Below, piece by piece: positions 53,160 through 63,942 of a stretch of DNA of 64,000 bases (positions are counted from its first letter, which is position 1; every line of letters begins with the position of its first letter). The DNA is from Neorhizobium galegae bv. officinalis (lineage in GTDB: Bacteria > Pseudomonadota > Alphaproteobacteria > Rhizobiales > Rhizobiaceae), in contig CCRI01000006.1 of NCBI GenBank assembly GCA_000985875.1, positions 124,001-188,000 on the forward strand. The letters run 5' to 3'. The translations under genes were made by a program, and so were the position numbers. Below the pieces are notes generated by a model, which had not been told where the DNA came from, ran no database searches, and worked only from the letters and a program-made list of their open reading frames with translations.

Positions 53160-53552
53160 TCACGCACCCTCCGGCGCGTGACACACCGCCTCGATATTGT
53201 TGCCGTCGGGGTCGAAGACAAAGGCGCCGTAATAGTTCGGGTGGTAGTGGGTGCGCAGGCCGGGCGGGCCGTTGTCGGTTCCGCCGACGGCCATCGCCGC
53301 CGCGTAGAAGGCGTCCACCTCGGCACGGCTGTTGGCGGTGAAAGCGATATGCTGCGAATGGCCGCCTGCCGGCTGGTCTTCATGCAGCCAGTAGACCGGC
53401 CGCTCGCGCCCATAGCCGCCGACCTTGACGCCGCCCGTATATTCGGCCGGCACCATGTAGAGCAGCGAGGCGCCGAGCGGCGCGAAGGCTGCGTCGTAGA
53501 ATGCTCGGGCCCGGTCGAAATCCGCGACCTTGATGCCCATGTGATCGATCAT
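53160..53552 (-). CDS. VOC/glyoxalase family protein
   Basis: 130 residues, a single vicinal-oxygen-chelate module: the start MIDHMGIKVADFDRARAFYD and the end YGAFVFDPDGNNIEAVCH carry the metal-type His and Glu. Metal-dependent isomerase, dioxygenase or resistance functions all occur in this fold; the substrate is not known. Transcribed after cysS in the same direction with a 35-base gap. Confidence 0.88.
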   Translation of the reverse strand: MIDHMGIKVADFDRARAFYDAAFAPLGASLLYMVPAEYTGGVKVGGYGRERPVYWLHEDQPAGGHSQHIAFTANSRAEVDAFYAAAMAVGGTDNGPPGLRTHYHPNYYGAFVFDPDGNNIEAVCHAPEGA

Positions 53553-53587
53553 CGCCTTGCTCCTCGCCTTTGTCGGAGAGGTGAAGC

Positions 53588-54973
53588 TTACCGCTTCACC
53601 TCCCAGGTCGTCACCCTCTCGCCCGTCGCCGGGTCCTTGCCGTCCTTCAGCTGGATGCCCTTGTCCGACAGTTCGTTGCGGATCCTGTCGGCCTCGGCGA
53701 AATTTTTCGCCTTCAGCATTTCGAGCCGCATTGCGACCAGCGCGTCGACGGCAGACGCCAGCGCCTCGTCGACCTCGGTTTTCTCAGGCAGTACGCCGAG
53801 CAGGGCAGCACTCGCGGCAAACACCGCAAGCGCGTCCGGATCGCCGTGGGCCTCCTGCGCCAGCGCGTGCAGAGCCTGCACGGCGGCGACCGTGTTGAGG
53901 TCGTCGGCAAGCGCGTTCGTCACCGTATCGCAAGGGGCGGCACCGGACACCTCGGCCGCCGGCCATTTGGCGAGCAGCCGCTCGGCCTCTTCCAGGCGCT
54001 TCAGCGAAAAGTCGATCGGCTCGCGATAGTGGGTCATCAGCATGGCGAGCCGCAGCACCTCGCCCGGCCACTGGCGACCGCCGAATTTTTCGGTGTGCAG
54101 CAGGTCGTGGATGGTGACGAAATTGCCCTCGGACTTCGACATCTTGCGGCCTTCGACCTGCACGAAGCCGTTATGCATCCAGACATTCGCCATCACCTCC
54201 GTGCCATGGGCGCAGCGCGACTGGGCGATCTCGTTCTCGTGGTGCGGGAAGATCAGGTCCAGCCCGCCGCCATGGATGTCGAACACCTCGCCGAGGTAAC
54301 GCCGGCTCATCGCCGAGCACTCGATATGCCAGCCCGGACGGCCGCGGCCCCAGGGGCTTTCCCAGCCGGGTTCGTTGTGGGAGGAAAGCTTCCACAGTAC
54401 GAAGTCGCCGGGGTTCTTCTTGTGTGCATCGACTGCGACGCGGGCGCCGGCCTGCTGCTCGTCGAGCGGGCGCTTGGAAAGCTGGCCGTAGTCGCGCATC
54501 GACTTGGTGTCGAACAGCACTTCGCCTTTTGCCACATAGGCATGGCCGTTGCCGATCAGCCTGCCGATGATCTCGATCATTTCGGCGATATTGTCGGTCG
54601 CCCGCGGCTCCACGGTCGGCTCCAGATTACCGAGCAGGGCGACATCGTCGTGGAACTGCGTCTCGGTCTTTTCGGTGACGGCGCGGATCGCCTCGTTGAG
54701 GGGCAGGCCGGGATGGTCCCTCAGCGCCCGCGCGTTGATCTTGTCGTCGACGTCGGTGATGTTGCGCGCATAGGTGACGTGGGCTTCGCCATAGACATGG
54801 CGGAGCAGCCGGTAGAGCACGTCGAAGACGATGACCGGGCGGGCATTGCCGATATGGGCGAAGTCGTAGACCGTCGGGCCGCAGACATACATGCGCACGT
54901 TCTGCGGGTCGATCGGCGCGAACGCCGTCTTTTCACGGGTCAGTGTATTGTAGAACCTGAGCGAAGTGCTCAT
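53588..54973 (-). CDS. cysS: Cysteinyl-tRNA synthetase
   Basis: 461 residues, full length. The class I HIGH motif appears as AHIGNARP (40-43 core), the zinc-binding first cysteine is Cys31, and [10 protein letters not shown] is the KMSKS loop; the [10 protein letters not shown] motif is typical of CysRS. It charges tRNA-Cys. The ATG at 54973 follows GGGGAG. A 17-base word shared with the purF leader occurs 111 bases upstream. Confidence 0.95.
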   Translation of the reverse strand: MSTSLRFYNTLTREKTAFAPIDPQNVRMYVCGPTVYDFAHIGNARPVIVFDVLYRLLRHVYGEAHVTYARNITDVDDKINARALRDHPGLPLNEAIRAVTEKTETQFHDDVALLGNLEPTVEPRATDNIAEMIEIIGRLIGNGHAYVAKGEVLFDTKSMRDYGQLSKRPLDEQQAGARVAVDAHKKNPGDFVLWKLSSHNEPGWESPWGRGRPGWHIECSAMSRRYLGEVFDIHGGGLDLIFPHHENEIAQSRCAHGTEVMANVWMHNGFVQVEGRKMSKSEGNFVTIHDLLHTEKFGGRQWPGEVLRLAMLMTHYREPIDFSLKRLEEAERLLAKWPAAEVSGAAPCDTVTNALADDLNTVAAVQALHALAQEAHGDPDALAVFAASAALLGVLPEKTEVDEALASAVDALVAMRLEMLKAKNFAEADRIRNELSDKGIQLKDGKDPATGERVTTWEVKR

Positions 54974-55083
54974 CGACATTCTCCCCAAAAGCCTGCACGG
55001 CAACCATCGACCGGGCCGGGTCGTTTGTCTTCAAGGCTTTTCGAGAGACGAAAACGGCCGGGCCAGCGCGAACACTAGCGGAT

Positions 55084-55100
55084 AATGATCCCACAAATGG
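55084..55100 (-). promoter_or_regulatory. Conserved word upstream of cysS
   Basis: AATGATCCCACAAATGG differs by one base from the word at 58712-58728 upstream of purF. Both are in the same orientation, about 105-130 bases before a minus-strand start codon. Possibly part of a shared promoter or regulatory site. Confidence 0.4.
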
Positions 55101-55188
55101 AAATCGCCGTTTTCATGGAAGTGGTTATGGCGCGGGCAAGCCGTTTGGTCAAGTGGGCTTTACCCGCGCTGGATGTTCGAAATCGGCC

Positions 55189-55569
55189 TTACGCCGTCTT
55201 GCGGCCGATGCCGTTCCTGGCGACGGTGAACAGGAAGATCAGCATTGACACGACGGTCAGGATCGAGCCGATCGCGGCAAGGGCTTCGCCCCCCGCGGAC
55301 ACCGCCATCGCGATGCCCGGCACGAGACAGAGCACGCCGAGAACGGCAAAGCCGAGATGGACCTTCGACAGCACGGAATCGGCCGCCGCCGGCGTTACCG
55401 TATAATAGAGGCCGAAAAGCCCCATCGTCGTCCAGCCGACCAGGTTCAGATGCGCATGCGCCGGCGCCATCAGGTGGTCGCCGGAGATAGCCATCTGAAT
55501 GCCCCAGAACATGCCGACGGTGACACAGAGCACAGCCGCGCCGAAGAAATAGAAGGCGATGTTTCTCAT
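55189..55569 (-). CDS. Orphan four-helix protein resembling a piece of cytochrome oxidase subunit I
   Basis: 126 residues with four membrane segments. The PAHAHLNLVGWTTMGLFGLYY block resembles the haem-ligand helix region of haem-copper oxidase subunit I (cbb3/NorB type), but the other conserved histidines are missing and the protein is a quarter of normal length. It may bind haem or be an assembly-related relic of the family. The start after GGGGGATATC is the best supported. Neighbours give no respiratory context. Confidence 0.7.
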   Translation of the reverse strand: MRNIAFYFFGAAVLCVTVGMFWGIQMAISGDHLMAPAHAHLNLVGWTTMGLFGLYYTVTPAAADSVLSKVHLGFAVLGVLCLVPGIAMAVSAGGEALAAIGSILTVVSMLIFLFTVARNGIGRKTA

Positions 55570-55833
55570 CAGATATCCCCCGAAATAGGAAGGTCCTGCA
55601 CCCTGTCGCAGGCCCCTCAGCATAGCGGGAAATCGATTCTTATGCATGGGGTAGAGGCCACGGCAATTCGGAGGAGCACAGCAGGTTTGGCGGATATCGG
55701 CATGCGCGGATATGGACGGTGGCCGAGGCAGCAGCCGGGATCGCCGAAGCTGATCGCCAGCTTTCCAGCCGCCGGCGTCAGGCTCCAGGGAGGCGAGGAG
55801 GCCTTTCCGCCACTTCTGACCTATCCGGCCGCC

Positions 55834-56052
55834 TCAGCCGCCGCTTTCGGTCGGCGGGTTGCTGTTGTCGAGCAGGGCCTGGGCAATGGATTTGCGCCGC
55901 GCGTCGTCGGTCATGGCGGAACTGATCAGCCGCATGGCTTCCATGACAGCGGCCTCGCCATGCTCGCGGTGCAGGCGGGCCATCGCTGCGGCGACCAGAT
56001 TGGCGGTTGCCGTCGCCTGTTCTCTTTGTTCTTCGGTAAGGTCGGGTTTCAT
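55834..56052 (-). CDS. Small soluble protein of unknown function
   Basis: 72 residues, charged and mostly helical (LTEEQREQATATANLVAAAM, LHREHGEAAVMEAMRLISS). The ATG at 56052 follows AAGGACGTCC with good spacing. The 260 bases between it and the oxidase-like gene show no other gene. Not recognised, but it looks like an expressed small rhizobial protein. Confidence 0.6.
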   Translation of the reverse strand: MKPDLTEEQREQATATANLVAAAMARLHREHGEAAVMEAMRLISSAMTDDARRKSIAQALLDNSNPPTESGG

Positions 56053-56156
56053 GGACGTCCTTGCATTGCGGCGGTCAGTCTGGGGCGGTTTTTCCTATCG
56101 ACCCCAGAATTGACCAATGTCAAATACAAGCGCGCCCATGCGGCAAGGGGCCGCCT

Positions 56157-56897
56157 CTATTCCGGCGCGCGAAAATCCACGAACTTGTTGTCGCGCACGA
56201 CGAACAGGCGACCGGTATCCTGAAGATCGGGGGAGGCGAGGAAGAGGATCTTTTCGGCGACTTCCGACGGATGCGGCAGGGTTTCCGGGTCCTCGCCGGG
56301 CATGGCCTGGGCGCGCATGGCGGTGCGGGTGGCGCCGGGATTGACGATGTTGACCTTGAGCGGGGTGTGGGCGGTCTCGGCAGCCCAGATGCGGGCCATG
56401 TTCTCGACGGCCGCCTTGGAGATCGAATAGGCTCCCCAGAAAGCCGGTGCCTTGGATGCCACGCCCGACGACATGATCAGCGCGCGGCCGGCATCGGATT
56501 TGGTCAGCAGCGGCTCCAACGAGCGGATCAGCCGCCAGGTGGCGGTGACATTGGTCAGCATCACCTTCTCGAACACCTTTGCCTCGATATGGCCGAGCGG
56601 CGAGATGACGCCGAGGATGCCGGCATTCGCCACGAGGATGTCGAGCTTGCCCCAGCGCTCGAAGATAGAGGCGCCGAGCTTGTCGATCGCGGCCATGTCG
56701 GTAATGTCGAAGGGGACGAGGGTGGCGGTGCCGCCGGCCGCCTTGATCGCGTCGTCGAGATCCTCGAGGCCGCCGACGGTGCGGGCCGTGGCGATCACAT
56801 GCGCGCCGGCTTTTGCGAGCGCCAGCGCCGTGAAATAGCCGATACCGCGCGACGCGCCGGTCACCAGCGCGATCCTGCCCTTCAGATCGATGTCCAT
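56157..56897 (-). CDS. SDR family NAD(P)-dependent oxidoreductase
   Basis: 246 residues: cofactor loop TGASRGIG at 14-21, NAG motif in LVANAGILG, active-site Tyr/Lys in AYSISKAAVE, and the Pro of NIVNPGATRT after it. Substrate unknown. It follows purF on the same strand across a 208-base gap that contains a palindromic repeat, so it may be a separate unit. Confidence 0.9.
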   Translation of the reverse strand: MDIDLKGRIALVTGASRGIGYFTALALAKAGAHVIATARTVGGLEDLDDAIKAAGGTATLVPFDITDMAAIDKLGASIFERWGKLDILVANAGILGVISPLGHIEAKVFEKVMLTNVTATWRLIRSLEPLLTKSDAGRALIMSSGVASKAPAFWGAYSISKAAVENMARIWAAETAHTPLKVNIVNPGATRTAMRAQAMPGEDPETLPHPSEVAEKILFLASPDLQDTGRLFVVRDNKFVDFRAPE

Positions 56898-56980
56898 GAT
56901 TTTCCGCCCTCAAAATGCGATGCGCACGCCGATATCTCTGCGGAGGAGGCGGCTGCTTTTTGCACCAGTCCCGCCTCAAT

Positions 56981-57042
56981 CTCCCTCATCCCTGTGCTTG
57001 TCACAGGGATCAGGTGCGCGCAAGTCCTTGCGCGAGGGAGAG
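56981..57042. repeat. Palindromic repeat of the second family
   Basis: CTCCCTCATCCCTGTGCTTG, then TCACAGGGATCAGG completing a CCCTGTGCTTGTCACAGGG hairpin, then GCGCGCAAGTCCTTGCGCG and GAGGGAGAG. Related to 40243-40310. The rest of the SDR-purF gap shows no gene. Confidence 0.75.
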
Positions 57043-57105
57043 TCTTTTCACGGCTCCGAGGTGAGCTTGCTCGACGTTTGATTTCAGCTTCGGAAGAAGC
57101 TCACC

Positions 57106-58608
57106 TCAGCCATTGCTCGCCAGAACTGAAACCTTGCGCCCCATCGTCTCGCCGTCCTTGTCGAGCAGGCGGGTGGGGTAGTCGCCGGTGAAGTAATGGT
57201 CGGTGAATTGCGGGCGGGCGTTGTTGCGGTCCTCGCCGCCGACGGCGCGGTAGAGGCCGTTGATCGACAGGAATGCGAGCGAGTCGGCGCCGATATACTG
57301 GCACATGGCTTCGAGGCTGTCGTACTGGTTGGCGAGCAGCTTGTCGCGGTCCGGCGTGTCGATGCCGTAGAAGTCCGGGTAGTAGATCATCGGGCTGGCG
57401 ACACGCAGATGCACTTCCTTGGCGCCGGCATCGCGGATCATCCGCACGATCTTCAGGGACGTGGTGCCGCGCACCACCGAATCGTCGACGAGCACGACGC
57501 GCTTGCCCTCGATCATCGCCCGGTTGGCGGAATGCTTGAGCTTGACGCCGAAGGCGCGGATCTGCTGGGTCGGCTCGATGAAGGTGCGGCCGACATAGTG
57601 GTTGCGGATGATGCCGTATTCGAACGGAATGCCGCTTTCCTGGGCGTAACCGAGCGCGGCCGGCGTACCGCCATCCGGCACAGGCACGACGACGTCGGCG
57701 TCGATCGGCGCTTCCTTGGCGAGGTTGATGCCCATGTTCTTGCGGGCGACATAGACGCTGCGGCCGCCGACGACGGAATCGGGACGGGCGAAATAGACAT
57801 ATTCGAACAGGCAGAGCCGTTCGGTCTGGCCGTTGCCGGCCTTGCGGGCATCGATCGAGATAGAGCCGTCCGGCTGGATTTCGCAGATGATGACTTCGCC
57901 ATTCTCCACGTCGCGGACGAACTTGGCGCCGATGATGTCGAGCGCGCAGGTCTCGGAAGCAAAGATCGGCTTGCCGTCGAGTTCGCCCATGACCAGCGGG
58001 CGGATGCCGGTGGGGTCGCGCGCGGCGATCAGCTTGGTGCGGGTGACGGCGAGCATCGAATAGCCGCCTTCCATCTGCCGGATCGCATCGATGAACCGGT
58101 CGGCCGTCGACGAATAACGGGAGCGGGCGATGAGATGCAGGACGACTTCGGTATCGGAGGTCGACTGACAGATGGCGCCGCCGGCGATCAACTGCCGGCG
58201 CAGCGTCAGGCCGTTGGTGAAATTGCCGTTATGGGCAACCGCGATGCCGCCGACTTCGAGTTCGGCAAACAGCGGCTGGACGTTGCGCAGCGCCACTTCG
58301 CCGGTGGTCGAATAGCGGTTGTGGCCGATCGCGATATTGCCGGGCAGGCGGGCAAGGGTGACGGGATCGGTATAATGGTCGCCGACGAGGCCCATGCGGC
58401 GTTCCGAATGGAAGCGCAACCCGTCGAATGATACGATGCCGGCCGCTTCCTGACCACGATGCTGCAGGGCGTGCAGCCCGAGCGCCGTCAGCGTCGCAGC
58501 CTCGGGATGGCCGAGAATGCCGAACACGCCGCATTCTTCATGCAGCGTATCGCCATCCCACTCGTTGACGCTGTCTTCGGCGAACGTCTCGGAAACCGCC
58601 TGATTCAT
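57106..58608 (-). CDS. purF: Amidophosphoribosyltransferase
   Basis: 500 residues. The glutaminase domain begins at Cys26 (EECGVFGI), which becomes the N-terminal nucleophile after propeptide removal. The phosphoribosyltransferase domain carries the PRPP loop VVLVDDSVVRGTTS. It makes 5-phosphoribosylamine from PRPP and glutamine, the first committed step of purine synthesis. It follows cvpA by 154 bases, the usual cvpA-purF pairing. Confidence 0.95.
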   Translation of the reverse strand: MNQAVSETFAEDSVNEWDGDTLHEECGVFGILGHPEAATLTALGLHALQHRGQEAAGIVSFDGLRFHSERRMGLVGDHYTDPVTLARLPGNIAIGHNRYSTTGEVALRNVQPLFAELEVGGIAVAHNGNFTNGLTLRRQLIAGGAICQSTSDTEVVLHLIARSRYSSTADRFIDAIRQMEGGYSMLAVTRTKLIAARDPTGIRPLVMGELDGKPIFASETCALDIIGAKFVRDVENGEVIICEIQPDGSISIDARKAGNGQTERLCLFEYVYFARPDSVVGGRSVYVARKNMGINLAKEAPIDADVVVPVPDGGTPAALGYAQESGIPFEYGIIRNHYVGRTFIEPTQQIRAFGVKLKHSANRAMIEGKRVVLVDDSVVRGTTSLKIVRMIRDAGAKEVHLRVASPMIYYPDFYGIDTPDRDKLLANQYDSLEAMCQYIGADSLAFLSINGLYRAVGGEDRNNARPQFTDHYFTGDYPTRLLDKDGETMGRKVSVLASNG

Positions 58609-58711
58609 CTTGGCCCCTTATCCTTTTGGACAACCTGTCCCTGCCGGAAAAATGGAAAGGCCGGCCGGGGAGAACCTCCCCGGAAACCAGCCTGTTTTTC
58701 ACTTGAATGCG

Positions 58712-58728
58712 AATGATACCACAAATGG
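58712..58728 (-). promoter_or_regulatory. Conserved word upstream of purF
   Basis: AATGATACCACAAATGG, one base different from the word at 55084-55100 upstream of cysS, 104-120 bases before the purF start codon and close to the cvpA stop. Confidence 0.4.
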
Positions 58729-58762
58729 TGACGTTTTGCGCTGCATCAAGCGCAAGATCGCG

Positions 58763-59350
58763 TCAATTATTTGTCGCAGGCGCGTCGTCTGCCGTCGGCT
58801 GATCCTGAGCCGGAGCGCCATCGGTTGGCGCTGCCCCGCGGCCGAGGATGCGGGCACGGATCTGCGGCTCGATATCGGCGGGCAGCACGGCTTCGAGGCG
58901 GGCGACCAGCGTGTCGAGGAACGGTTTCGATTTCGCCTGCGTCACCCAGGTCGGCTGCGCGTTGGCGGCCACCAGCCAGTTCCAGAACGCAACGGCCACG
59001 ACGAGCAGCAGGATGCCGCGGGCGGCGCCGAACAGGAAGCCCAGCGTCCGGTCGAGCGCGCCGATGCGGCTGTCGATAATGAAATCGGCGATCCTCGTGG
59101 TGATGAACGAGATGATGATCAACGCGATGATGAAGATGGCGCCGGCGGATGCGGCGATCGCGATACGCTCGTCACTGAGATGAGGTTTCACATAGGGCAG
59201 GACCAGCGGGTAGAGGTAATAGGCGGCGGCGACCGAGCCGGCCCAGCTTGCGATAGACAGCACCTCTCGCGAAAAACCGCGAACCATGGCGAGCACGGCG
59301 GAAAACAGCGTCACACCGATGACGATACCGTCGAAAATCGTGATGGGCAT
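58763..59350 (-). CDS. cvpA: CvpA family membrane protein
   Basis: 195 residues with four membrane segments in the first 115 residues and an Asp/Pro/Ala-rich cytoplasmic tail. The motif RGFSREVLSIASWAGS after the first helix is the family hallmark. CvpA was first found as needed for colicin V production; it is now tied to envelope integrity. Placed between radA and purF, as in many proteobacteria. Confidence 0.9.
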   Translation of the reverse strand: MPITIFDGIVIGVTLFSAVLAMVRGFSREVLSIASWAGSVAAAYYLYPLVLPYVKPHLSDERIAIAASAGAIFIIALIIISFITTRIADFIIDSRIGALDRTLGFLFGAARGILLLVVAVAFWNWLVAANAQPTWVTQAKSKPFLDTLVARLEAVLPADIEPQIRARILGRGAAPTDGAPAQDQPTADDAPATNN

Positions 59351-59454
59351 AAATGATCTACTCCAGACTTGCCGACTTCAAGACTTGCCGGCTTCAAGCC
59401 CGGCGCCCCGCCTTACCGCAGCCGTCATACATCAGCGGGCTTGTTAACGGAAGA

Positions 59455-60858
<1,404 letters not shown>

Positions 60859-60961
60859 GGGATCAGGTGCCGCCTTCGATATTCACAAATTCCACCGTGA
60901 ACAAAAGCGGAACTATTGCTCTCTAACCCGAAAATGCGGCTGATGGCAAGGAGGGCGGCAG

Positions 60962-62125
60962 CTATTCGGTTTCGATATACCTGCGCTCATAGCGCAGACC
61001 GAGGCTGGTCAGCAGTTCGTAGCCGATCGTGCCGGCGTTACGGGCAACGTCGTCGACGGCTATGTTCGGGCCGAACAGTTCGACATAGTCGCCGGCCTGG
61101 ATCTCCGATGCCGGGATGTCGGTGACGTCGAAGATCGTCAGGTCCATGGTGATGCGGCCGATGACCGGAACCTTGCGGCCGGCGACGAAACCGAAACCGC
61201 CCTGAGCGACCGTCTGGCGCAGCGGCACGCCGGAGCCGGAGAGTGCTCGGCTGTAGCCGTCCGCATAGCCTGCGGACACGATCGCCAGCCGGCTGTCGCG
61301 GGAGAGCTGGTAGGTTCCGCCATAGCTCACCGTCTCCCCCTTTTTCCCGTCGCGGATCTGGATGATGCGGGCTTCCACCTTGACGACCGGCTTCATCGGG
61401 TTCGGTACGCCAACGATTGCCTCGCCGCCATAAAGCGCGATGCCGGGGCGGGTGAGATCGAAATGGTATTCGGGGCCTAGAAAGATCCCGGCGGAAGCCG
61501 AAAGGCTCGTCTCGATGCCTTCAAAAGCCTCCGCGACCTTCTGGAAAGCCGAAAGCTGTTTCTGGTTGAGGGGCGAGGAGGGTGTGTCGCCGCTATGAAG
61601 ATGGGACAGCACCAGAACCGGCGAGAAGCTTGCCGGCCGCGACACGTCGTCGGCAAAGGCGATGGCATCCTCAAGCGGCAGACCGAGACGGTTGAAGCCG
61701 GTGTCCACCTGCAGCGCGCAGGGGTGGTCGCCATATTCCGACGTCACCGACATCCAGAAGGCGAGCTGTTCTTCCGAGGCCAGAACCGGCACCAGATCGT
61801 GTTCGAAGAACATCGCCTCCTGGCCGGGCCAGATGCCGGAGAGAACATAGATGCGCGCGTCGGGCGCATAGGCACGCAGCGTCACGCCTTCTCGCGCCAC
61901 GGCGACGAAGAAATCCCGGGCGCCGGCCTCGTAAAGCGTGATGCCGCAATCCTCCAGCCCGAGCCCGTAGGCATCGGCCTTGACGACGGCCGCCGCCCGC
62001 GCCGTTCCCGAACGCCGCGCCATCTCCCGCCAGTTGTCGGCAAGTGCACCGAGATCGACCGTCAGCCGGACGGGCGCGATATCGAAATCGTCGGGATAGG
62101 AAAGCTCGCTGTCGAAATCGGTCAT
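60962..62125 (-). CDS. alr: Alanine racemase
   Basis: 387 residues. The PLP lysine is Lys49 in VVKADAYGLG and the catalytic tyrosine is in SAGYADGYSR. The barrel and the C-terminal beta domain (IGRITMDLTIFDVTD) are complete. It converts L-alanine to D-alanine for peptidoglycan. Between dnaB and radA in the typical rhizobial order. Confidence 0.95.
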   Translation of the reverse strand: MTDFDSELSYPDDFDIAPVRLTVDLGALADNWREMARRSGTARAAAVVKADAYGLGLEDCGITLYEAGARDFFVAVAREGVTLRAYAPDARIYVLSGIWPGQEAMFFEHDLVPVLASEEQLAFWMSVTSEYGDHPCALQVDTGFNRLGLPLEDAIAFADDVSRPASFSPVLVLSHLHSGDTPSSPLNQKQLSAFQKVAEAFEGIETSLSASAGIFLGPEYHFDLTRPGIALYGGEAIVGVPNPMKPVVKVEARIIQIRDGKKGETVSYGGTYQLSRDSRLAIVSAGYADGYSRALSGSGVPLRQTVAQGGFGFVAGRKVPVIGRITMDLTIFDVTDIPASEIQAGDYVELFGPNIAVDDVARNAGTIGYELLTSLGLRYERRYIETE

Positions 62126-62307
62126 GTCGGCTCGTAAGGCAGGAGTACGGTTGCAACGATCCTACCGGTTTCGAAGGCAGGAAAAAGACCGCTCCGGCAA
62201 AATCCTTCGCGCTGCACAATCTTTTAGGCCGTCGGGAAGTCAGGCAACGCTGCGCAGATCGAAATCGGCATGCGGGAGTTCATAGGGAAGAACGGCGCGG
62301 CATGTCT

Positions 62308-62430
62308 CCTCTCCCCAGCGGGCAGAAGGTGGCGGCAGCCGGATGAGGCGGCTGCCACAATAGGTCGAGTTTGCCGCAAGTCCCCCTCATCTGCCCCTCG
62401 GGCATCTTCTCCCCGCCGGGGAGAAGAGAG
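62308..62430. repeat. Paired palindromic repeat between alr and dnaB
   Basis: Arm 62308-62348 (CTCTCCCCAGCGGGCAGAAG, GGCGGCAGCCGGATGAGGCG) and arm 62381-62430 (CCCCTCATCTGCCCCTCGGG, CTTCTCCCCGCCGGGGAGAAG) belong to the variant at 20936-21083. Left arm is degenerate. The 320-base gap shows no gene. Confidence 0.75.
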
Positions 62431-62445
62431 AATGCGACCTCCCGA

Positions 62446-63942
62446 TCAATGCTCTTCGTACTGCGTAAAGCTTGGGTCGGCCAGATCGGCGAAGCGGGTG
62501 TATTCGGACTGGAAGGCGAGTTTGACGGTGCCGGTCGGTCCGTGGCGCTGTTTGGCGATGATCACGTCCGCCGTGCCCTTGACCTTGTCCATCAGCACTT
62601 CCCATTCGGGATATTTCGGGTCGGCGATGTCGCGGGGTTCCATGTTCTTCACGTAATATTCCTCGCGGAACACGAACAGCACCACGTCGGCGTCCTGCTC
62701 GATCGAGCCCGATTCGCGAAGGTCGGAGAGCTGCGGGCGCTTGTCGTCGCGGCTTTCTACCTGGCGCGAGAGCTGCGACAGCGCGATGATCGGCACGTTC
62801 AGTTCCTTGCCGAGCGCCTTCAGGCCGGTGGTGATCTGGGTGATTTCCTGGACGCGGTTCTCGCCGGATTTGCCCGAGCCGGTCATCAGCTGGATATAGT
62901 CGACCACCAGGCAATCGAGGCCGCGCTGACGCTTCAGGCGGCGGGCGCGGGCGGAAAGCTGGGCGATCGAGATACCGCCGGTCTGGTCGATGAAAAGAGG
63001 CACCTTCTGCATCATCTGGCTGCAGGCGACGAGCTTTTCGAAATCGGCCTCGGTGATGTCGCCGCGGCGGATTTTTGACGAGGAGACTTCCGTCTGCTCG
63101 GAAATGATACGGGTGGCGAGCTGTTCGGCCGACATTTCGAGCGAATAGAAGCCGACGACGCCGCCGTTCTTGGCCTTGAACGAACCGTCCGGCTGGACTT
63201 CCGGTTCGTAGGAGGCGGCGATATTGTAGGCGATGTTGGTGGCGAGCGAGGTCTTGCCCATGCCGGGGCGTCCCGCAAGCACGATCAAGTCGGAACGCTG
63301 CAGCCCGCCCATCTTGCTGTCGAGCGACATGATGCCGGTCGAGATGCCGGAGAGATGGCCGTCGCGCTCGAAGGCCTGGCCGGCCATGTCGATGGCAAGC
63401 GCCACCGCGTCGTTGAACGACTGGAAGCCACCGTCGTAACGGCCGTTTTCGGCAAGTTCGAACAGCCGGCGCTCGGTATCCTCGATCTGCGTCTGCGGCG
63501 GCATGTCGAGCGGCGCGTCGAAGGCGATGTTGACCATGTCCTCGCCGATGGTGATCAGCGCGCGGCGGAGCGCCAGGTCGTAGATCGCCCGACCGTAGTC
63601 CTCCGCGTTGATGATCGAAACGGCTTCGGAGGCGAGGCGCGCGAGATACTGCGCCACCGTCAGGTCGCCGACCTTGTCGTCGGCGGGCAGGAAGGTCTTG
63701 ATCGTCACCGGGTTGGCGGTCTTGCCCATGCGGATGATGTCGCCGGCGACCTCGAAGATCTTGCGGTGCAGCGGCTCGTAGAGATGGACGGGTTTCAGGA
63801 AGTCGGAGACGCGGTAATAGGCGTCGTTATTGACCAGGATCGCGCCGAGAAGCGCCTGTTCGGCCTCGATATTGTTCGGGGCTTCGCGGTAATGCGGCTC
63901 TGCCGGCTGGATGTTGGCGAGCTTGCGTACTGCGTCGTTCAT
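62446..63942 (-). CDS. dnaB: Replicative DNA helicase DnaB
   Basis: 498 residues. The N-terminal DnaB_N domain (NNIEAEQALLGAILVNNDAYY) is followed by the RecA-type motor: Walker A GRPGMGKTS, the Walker B strand DCLVVDYIQLM and the LSQLSRQVE/SIEQDADVV motifs. It unwinds the replication fork as a hexamer. The ATG at 63942 (MNDAVRKLAN) is preferred to one ten codons upstream, by family match. First gene of the dnaB-alr-radA-cvpA-purF block; its upstream neighbour lies beyond the window. Confidence 0.95.
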   Translation of the reverse strand: MNDAVRKLANIQPAEPHYREAPNNIEAEQALLGAILVNNDAYYRVSDFLKPVHLYEPLHRKIFEVAGDIIRMGKTANPVTIKTFLPADDKVGDLTVAQYLARLASEAVSIINAEDYGRAIYDLALRRALITIGEDMVNIAFDAPLDMPPQTQIEDTERRLFELAENGRYDGGFQSFNDAVALAIDMAGQAFERDGHLSGISTGIMSLDSKMGGLQRSDLIVLAGRPGMGKTSLATNIAYNIAASYEPEVQPDGSFKAKNGGVVGFYSLEMSAEQLATRIISEQTEVSSSKIRRGDITEADFEKLVACSQMMQKVPLFIDQTGGISIAQLSARARRLKRQRGLDCLVVDYIQLMTGSGKSGENRVQEITQITTGLKALGKELNVPIIALSQLSRQVESRDDKRPQLSDLRESGSIEQDADVVLFVFREEYYVKNMEPRDIADPKYPEWEVLMDKVKGTADVIIAKQRHGPTGTVKLAFQSEYTRFADLADPSFTQYEEH

